The notes under the pieces were generated by a model that worked only from the letters and a program-made list of their open reading frames with translations, ran no database searches and was not told the origin of the DNA. The translations under genes and the position numbers were made by a program. DNA of 11,144 nt from Phycisphaerae bacterium (GTDB lineage: Bacteria > Planctomycetota > Phycisphaerae > JAAYCJ01): positions 1-11,144 of the forward strand of contig WFQY01000383.1 in NCBI GenBank assembly GCA_015486815.1. Direction: 5' to 3'. Positions 7,109 to 11,144 of this stretch are shown piece after piece; within the stretch, counting starts at the first letter, position 1, and every line of letters starts with the position of its first letter.

Positions 7109-8869
7109 ATGAGTAAGTTGAAGTATATGCTGGTTTTGACATTATTTTTTGCGGTCAGCGTATTTGGCTATGATGTTTCGGAAAATCTCGATAAGCTGAC
7201 GGACGATGATGTTCAAGGTACGGTCGCGGACAAGAAGATGATTCTTGCGACGACGGAGTTTTATATGACGCCTGTCAGTAAAATTGCGAAGATGATTAAC
7301 AGAATGCAGCAGGTTCCTTTCGATGGTATCACGGTGAATTTTTTTCCGAAGCAAGGAAATAAACATACGGGAATGGAGCATCGGTGGTGGGCGATTGTGC
7401 CGTTGACTTATGAGATGTTTAAGCCTGAAATTGAGATTCTCAAATCTATCAAATGGGGTAGATATACGGAAAATCTCGTTTGGGTCGGAACGACAACTGT
7501 GCGGAGTGGCCATTCGCCTTTGAATTGGTTTAAGGAAGATGATGTTAAGGTTTGGTTAAAGAATACCGAATTGTTGGGGCGGGTTGCGAAAGATGCGGGT
7601 TTGCGCGGGATATTTTTAGATACGGAGCAATATGGCGGTGCGGATTACGGTGCGTGGCGTGCACCGTTTGATTATTACGAATATTCGACGTGTGATTATA
7701 AAGCGGATGTTACTCAGCCTAATAAGCCGCGAAGCTTCGCTGAATGTGCAAAGCGATTTCGTGAATGTGGTAGGCGATGGGTAAAGGCGCTCGTTAAGGG
7801 ATATGGTGATGATATTGTGATTTTGGTTATTCCGGGGATGCATTCGGAGGCTCGCTGGAGCATTATACGTTTTGATAATCCTGCGATGCGTGGTCATAAT
7901 AGTGATTATCGGTTGCAGGCTGCCTTTTTTGACGGGGTGATAGAAGGGCTGCCGAAACGAGCGACGTTAATTGATGGCTGTGAGCGGTGTTATCCGCTGA
8001 TGGAATATCGCGATTTTACATTTCAGCGTGATATGGTACTGAGGCAGAGTGTGAAATTGTCGTCTGTGCCGAATTTATATCATAAGAGAGTGCGGTTTGG
8101 TGTTGGCATTTGGCCTGACGTTAATATGGTGTGGAATTTGGATAAGCCTAATCGCAATCATAAGACGCCTTTGCAAATGGAACACACGCTTTATAATGCG
8201 ATGGTAGCATCGGATAAATATGTTTGGCTGTGGTCGAGCAAGGTGTTTTTCTTTCCGAAAAAGATTCCGCCGAATCTGGAAAAGTATCGTGATGCGGTGA
8301 GGAATGCGAGAAAGCCTCACGATTTGCAATGGAAGCAAGGTAAAAGTTTTACGGGATATGATTCAGCTGAAGTTGCGCATTATGTTGATGGTGATGATCT
8401 TGATGTTCTGTTGGCGCATACGCGTGAGGTAATGAAATTGCCGTTGGCTGGCTGGAAGTTTAAGCCCGACCCGAAAAGTAAAGGCGTCGAATTGGGATAT
8501 TTCAAAAAGGATTTTGACGATTCGAATTGGAAGGAGATTAGAATCGGGCAATTTTGGGAAAGACAGGGATATCCTAATTTAGATGGTAGTGGTTGGTATC
8601 GCAAAAAGATAAAATTTCCGAAGTTGCCTGCGGGCAAAAAGGTATATATGTATTTCGGAGCTGTTGATGAGTCTGCGTGGTTGTATATTGATGGTAAGTT
8701 GGTTGCGTGGCACGATAAGCTGCCAACGGAGACGTGGAATAAGCCATTTGCATTGGATATAACCGATGCGGTTAAATCGGGCGGTACATATCAGATAACG
8801 ATACGAGTTAATGATGTAAGCAGGTTAGGTGGAATATGGAAGCCTGTAAAGATTATTGTTGAAAAGTGA
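7109..8869 (+). CDS. Secreted putative glycan-active protein, enzyme B (paralogue of enzyme A)
   Basis: A 586-residue exported protein. The signal peptide is residues 1-20 (MSKLKYM, hydrophobic run, SVFG|YDV). The ribosome-binding site AGAGG (7097-7102 region) is 6-7 nt before the ATG. The domain order matches enzyme A: a barrel-like domain at about 45-400, then a GH2-like beta-sandwich at about 441-586. Motifs kept between the paralogues include RYTENLVW, AGLRGIFLDTEQYGGA, DG-x-E-x-x-YP, and SDKYVWLWS followed by an aromatic run and proline (FFFP). The conserved acids are D171 and E173 in the first motif and D289 and E292 in the second, at almost the same separation as in enzyme A, so they are good active-site candidates. 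The beta-sandwich is closest in wording to that of the upstream DUF4838 protein: KKDFDDSNWKEIRIG, GSGWYRKK, YMYFGAVDE, GGIWKPVKIIVEK. I cannot place the barrel in a numbered family; a non-catalytic binding role is possible. Confidence 0.82.
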   Translation: MSKLKYMLVLTLFFAVSVFGYDVSENLDKLTDDDVQGTVADKKMILATTEFYMTPVSKIAKMINRMQQVPFDGITVNFFPKQGNKHTGMEHRWWAIVPLTYEMFKPEIEILKSIKWGRYTENLVWVGTTTVRSGHSPLNWFKEDDVKVWLKNTELLGRVAKDAGLRGIFLDTEQYGGADYGAWRAPFDYYEYSTCDYKADVTQPNKPRSFAECAKRFRECGRRWVKALVKGYGDDIVILVIPGMHSEARWSIIRFDNPAMRGHNSDYRLQAAFFDGVIEGLPKRATLIDGCERCYPLMEYRDFTFQRDMVLRQSVKLSSVPNLYHKRVRFGVGIWPDVNMVWNLDKPNRNHKTPLQMEHTLYNAMVASDKYVWLWSSKVFFFPKKIPPNLEKYRDAVRNARKPHDLQWKQGKSFTGYDSAEVAHYVDGDDLDVLLAHTREVMKLPLAGWKFKPDPKSKGVELGYFKKDFDDSNWKEIRIGQFWERQGYPNLDGSGWYRKKIKFPKLPAGKKVYMYFGAVDESAWLYIDGKLVAWHDKLPTETWNKPFALDITDAVKSGGTYQITIRVNDVSRLGGIWKPVKIIVEK

Positions 8870-8912
8870 TCCTGCAAGTGCTTAACATAAACGACTTTGA
8901 GAGGACTGATAG

Positions 8913-10991
8913 ATGCGGGATATAAAGATAAATAAAAAAAGCGGCGAATCAGCAGCGATTGCGTTAAAAGATAAATTGGCGGGCGAGCTTAGGGTTTATC
9001 TCTATCGGCCCGGAAATGATTTTTTTAACAATCCGTTTGTCTGTCAGCTCCACCGGATAGAAGATAAGGAGGACACTGTCGAACTTGTATGGGTGCGCGA
9101 TGATGAAGAGCTGATTGTAAAGTTGGTTTTGCAACAGAATAGTGATAGCGATGGATTTGTCGGAACATTATCTGCTGAGGGTAAAGGGTGTGCGGTTATT
9201 AAATTGGTCTGGGAACTGCCTGCTGACGTTAAGGGCTTTCCGTTTATGCCCGCTTTTATGTATGGATTTAACAAAGGTGGAAAAAGTCCATGGGCGACAT
9301 ATCCGCAGTTGCGGTCGGATAGTAAAGTTGATTTCGGTAAGCCTTGGCTAGCTGACGAGTGGCTGGTTCGTGCGGATAGGTCGAGCCATTGTTTGACATC
9401 GATAATATCCGATGAGTTTACGGCTGCTGTCGGCGGACGGGATGTATGCAGATTTACAAATGGCAGCATCGCTGAAAAAAACGGATTGGGCATAAGCGGT
9501 ACCAATCCGCATCGATTGACCTTTTCGCTCGGATTTTTCAATGTGCCTTATACATATAGCACGATATTGGGGCGTAACTTTATTTCTCGTCCGGAAGGGT
9601 ACGTTAATTTGGATGAGGGTAGAGTCGAATCGGATTTCTTTCTTTTCTTATTCAAAGAGCGGTCTCGATTTTCCGCTGCCTCAAGATTGCTTCGCAATAG
9701 TTATAATTTATTTGATGATAAGGTAAATGATGCGGGCGGAATCGAAGAAGCGGTAGATGCTATATCGCAGGCAATTATAGATTATGCGTATTGCGACGAA
9801 GTGCGCAATTTTTATTGTAATGTGTTCAACGATAGTCGAATAAATCATAATATCTATAATTTTCCGACCGGCTGGACTGGCGGGCTTAGAACAGCGTATC
9901 CTTTGTTGCTCGCAGGGTATGCTATGAATAGGACAGATTGGATATCTTGCGCACGAAATGTCTATTCCAACATAGCTGACAATGCCATCTCACCGAAGTC
10001 GGGACTATTTTATGAAAACTACAATCAGGAAACAGATGAATGGAATACTAAAGGCTGGTGGTATGGAGCGATGGAAAAGCCGGGGCATTCGGGTTATATC
10101 AATGGCCATATCTGTCATTATCTTTTGCTTGGTTATATTTATGAAAATCAGCGGGGTAACGAATATAACAATTGGCTTAAAGCTGCTAAGGAAGTACTCG
10201 ATAAGGTGGCAGCTGAACAATGGTCGGATGGTAGGTTCGGATATAGCTATGACGAGCAAACGGGAAAGATTTTAGATGGAGAAGGATTTGCAGGCTGTTG
10301 GTTTACGCCAGCTTTCGCATCATTATACGCAATCACAAAAGATAAAAAATATCTGAACGTTGCGAAGAAAGCGATGAATTTCTATAGGCGATTTGTCAAA
10401 GATTTTCACGTCTGGGGTTGTCCGCACGATATATTCAAAAGTCCTGATGAAGAAGGGATACTTGCGTGGATAGAAGCTTCGAAAATATTGTATCAGGCAA
10501 CAAACGATAAGCGATTTTCAGATGATTTGATAATGGGACTCGAATATGAGTTTTCGTGGAAGTTTGCGTATAATGTTGTCAATGAAGTTGAGCCTTTGAA
10601 ATCGCTTGATTGGTGTTCGAAAGGCGGATCGGTTACCTCGGTGAATAATTCGCATATCCATCCGATGGGCAGTGCAACTGTCAATAGCATCCTTTATGCT
10701 GCACAGGTTACCGATGATGAATATTTCTGGTCGCGGTTGCGTGATACAGTCCGCTGGACGTTGACGATTTATCTTCATTATGACGGGCATTACGGTTGGG
10801 GCAAGCGTGGCTTGATAAATGAGCGATTTTGCTATACCGATTCGCTTTTGCTGGAACGATTTCCCGATGGTTCTCCCGCTTCGACGTGGTTTGCGGGGCA
10901 TAGCTGGGCGTCGGGTGCAGCGTTGGAGGGTTTGGTAGGAGAAATATTTGAGTTTCATAGGGAAAAGCCTGTTCTACTTCTGCAAAAATAG
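8913..10991 (+). CDS. Large protein without signal peptide; N-terminal beta-sandwich plus probable alpha/alpha-barrel glycosidase-type domain
   Basis: A 692-residue protein with no signal peptide (MRDIKINKKSGESAA). The start is firm: an in-frame TAG at 8910-8912 abuts the ATG, and GAGAGGA (8899-8905) lies 7 nt upstream. Residues 1 to about 265 are strand-rich, like the beta-sandwich that precedes many six-hairpin glycosidases. Residues about 280-690 show repeating helix pairs with aromatic and glycine-rich loops, typical of an (alpha/alpha)6 barrel: FPTGWTGGLRTAYPLLLAGY, GWWYGAMEKPGHSGYINGHI (near 381-400), DGEGFAGCWFTPAFASLYA (near 455), VWGCPHDIF (near 500), and HYGWGKRGLINERFCYTD (near 625). 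Glycosidases, polysaccharide lyases and epimerases of the uronate world use this fold, but I cannot assign a family. A cytoplasmic, late-step role on imported oligosaccharides fits its place 43 nt after enzyme B (inference). Export by a non-classical route is not excluded. Confidence 0.75.
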   Translation: MRDIKINKKSGESAAIALKDKLAGELRVYLYRPGNDFFNNPFVCQLHRIEDKEDTVELVWVRDDEELIVKLVLQQNSDSDGFVGTLSAEGKGCAVIKLVWELPADVKGFPFMPAFMYGFNKGGKSPWATYPQLRSDSKVDFGKPWLADEWLVRADRSSHCLTSIISDEFTAAVGGRDVCRFTNGSIAEKNGLGISGTNPHRLTFSLGFFNVPYTYSTILGRNFISRPEGYVNLDEGRVESDFFLFLFKERSRFSAASRLLRNSYNLFDDKVNDAGGIEEAVDAISQAIIDYAYCDEVRNFYCNVFNDSRINHNIYNFPTGWTGGLRTAYPLLLAGYAMNRTDWISCARNVYSNIADNAISPKSGLFYENYNQETDEWNTKGWWYGAMEKPGHSGYINGHICHYLLLGYIYENQRGNEYNNWLKAAKEVLDKVAAEQWSDGRFGYSYDEQTGKILDGEGFAGCWFTPAFASLYAITKDKKYLNVAKKAMNFYRRFVKDFHVWGCPHDIFKSPDEEGILAWIEASKILYQATNDKRFSDDLIMGLEYEFSWKFAYNVVNEVEPLKSLDWCSKGGSVTSVNNSHIHPMGSATVNSILYAAQVTDDEYFWSRLRDTVRWTLTIYLHYDGHYGWGKRGLINERFCYTDSLLLERFPDGSPASTWFAGHSWASGAALEGLVGEIFEFHREKPVLLLQK

Positions 10992-11006
10992 AAAATATCA
11001 TATTTT
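10992..11006. promoter_or_regulatory. Perfect A/T-rich palindrome, possible operator (left TATCATAT copy)
   Basis: AAAATATCATATTTT is a perfect inverted repeat (two 7-base arms around a central C). It begins one base after the stop codon of the upstream gene and ends just before the -35 box at 11012. Its core TATCATAT (10996-11003) recurs at 11058-11065. The position and symmetry suggest a binding site for a dimeric regulator. The one-base loop and A/T-only stem make it a poor terminator. Confidence 0.4.
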
Positions 11007-11011
11007 ATGTA

Positions 11012-11039
11012 TTGACAAAATTGTTCGGCGTGCTATTTT
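11012..11039 (+). promoter_or_regulatory. Sigma70-type promoter with extended -10
   Basis: A consensus -35 box TTGACA (11012-11017) is separated by 16 nt from TATTTT (11034-11039). The latter is preceded by TGC (11031-11033), which matches the extended -10 TGn. Transcription would start near 11046, giving a leader of about 75 nt before the ATG at 11120. It is the best promoter in the window and shows that the last gene begins a new unit. Confidence 0.6.
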
Positions 11040-11057
11040 GTGCGTATTGGCGAAAAT

Positions 11058-11065
11058 TATCATAT
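11058..11065. promoter_or_regulatory. Second TATCATAT copy, possible operator downstream of the promoter
   Basis: TATCATAT lies about 12-19 nt downstream of the predicted transcription start, within AAAATTATCATATAAATT. It repeats the core of the palindrome at 10992-11006. The copies are 62 bp apart, close to six helical turns, so a regulator bound at both could face the same side of the DNA. The function is inference from symmetry and spacing. Confidence 0.3.
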
Positions 11066-11119
11066 AAATTGGTTTGATTGGTACATAAGGAGTTAATCTT
11101 TCTTATAGGAGATTTTGCT

Positions 11120-11144
11120 ATGTATCCTGCCTCAAAAGCTAATC
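11120..11144 (+). CDS. Start of a further gene, 3'-truncated by window edge
   Basis: ATG at 11120 follows the ribosome-binding site TAGGAGA (11106-11112) at 7 nt and opens a frame encoding MYPASKAN up to the window edge. With its own promoter and possible paired operators upstream it could encode an autoregulated transcription factor controlling the locus, but eight residues are too few to assign any family. Existence of the gene is fairly likely; its identity is unknown. Confidence 0.5.

Noticed and set aside
10518..10958. Minus-strand frame of 146 codons within the last large gene
   Set aside because: It is antisense to conserved-looking, motif-rich coding sequence and shows no protein features of its own.
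10992..11006. Intrinsic terminator after the last large gene
   Set aside because: The palindrome has only A/T pairs in its arms and a one-base loop, so the RNA hairpin would be very weak; an operator is a better reading.
11120..11144. Assignment of the last partial gene to a named regulator family
   Set aside because: Only eight residues are visible, too few to support any family call.

Overview
The window reads as an accessory carbohydrate-degradation locus from a PVC-superphylum bacterium, most likely Planctomycetota of the Phycisphaerae type. The main clue is the N-terminus of two type II secretion-like pseudopilins (FTLIELLVVVAIIAVLVA followed by ILLPAL or VLLPAL), together with their W-x-CP-S/T-D and H-Xn-DG motifs. 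Large pseudopilin families of this style, sitting among secreted carbohydrate-active proteins, are typical of that group. The taxonomic call is inference from protein style and moderate GC content; there is no rRNA or tRNA in the window.

Layout, all on the + strand: (1) 1-1164, the 3' part of a DUF4838 (GH67-N-like) protein whose start lies outside the window; (2) 1190-1972, pseudopilin 1; (3) 2035-3777, a secreted, unclassified barrel-like putative glycan-active protein (enzyme A) with a C-terminal GH2-like beta-sandwich; (4) 3778-3952, an AT-rich spacer built largely of degenerate 7-bp tandem units; (5) 3953-4612, pseudopilin 2; (6) 4627-7053, a full-length secreted DUF4838 protein with the same C-terminal beta-sandwich; (7) 7109-8869, enzyme B, a paralogue of enzyme A; (8) 8913-10991, a large protein without signal peptide that looks like an N-terminal beta-sandwich plus an alpha/alpha-barrel glycosidase-type domain; (9) 10992-11119, a regulatory region with a good sigma70-type promoter flanked by two copies of TATCATAT; (10) 11120-11144, the first eight codons of a further gene.

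The locus is in effect two versions of one set: DUF4838 protein + pseudopilin + enzyme A/B-type protein. Three of the four secreted enzymes carry the same C-terminal beta-sandwich. Gene spacing is 14-62 nt within each half and 175 nt between halves, so there may be two transcription units. A reasonable model (inference) is that the secreted proteins bind and cleave a glycan at the cell surface or in the periplasm, the pseudopilins contribute a dedicated surface fibre or secretion-system tip, and the last, apparently cytoplasmic protein processes the imported oligosaccharide. The substrate cannot be read from sequence. The most original material is the enzyme A/B family with its conserved acidic motifs, the pairing of pseudopilin and enzyme genes, the heptamer spacer, and the promoter with paired TATCATAT sites at the right end.
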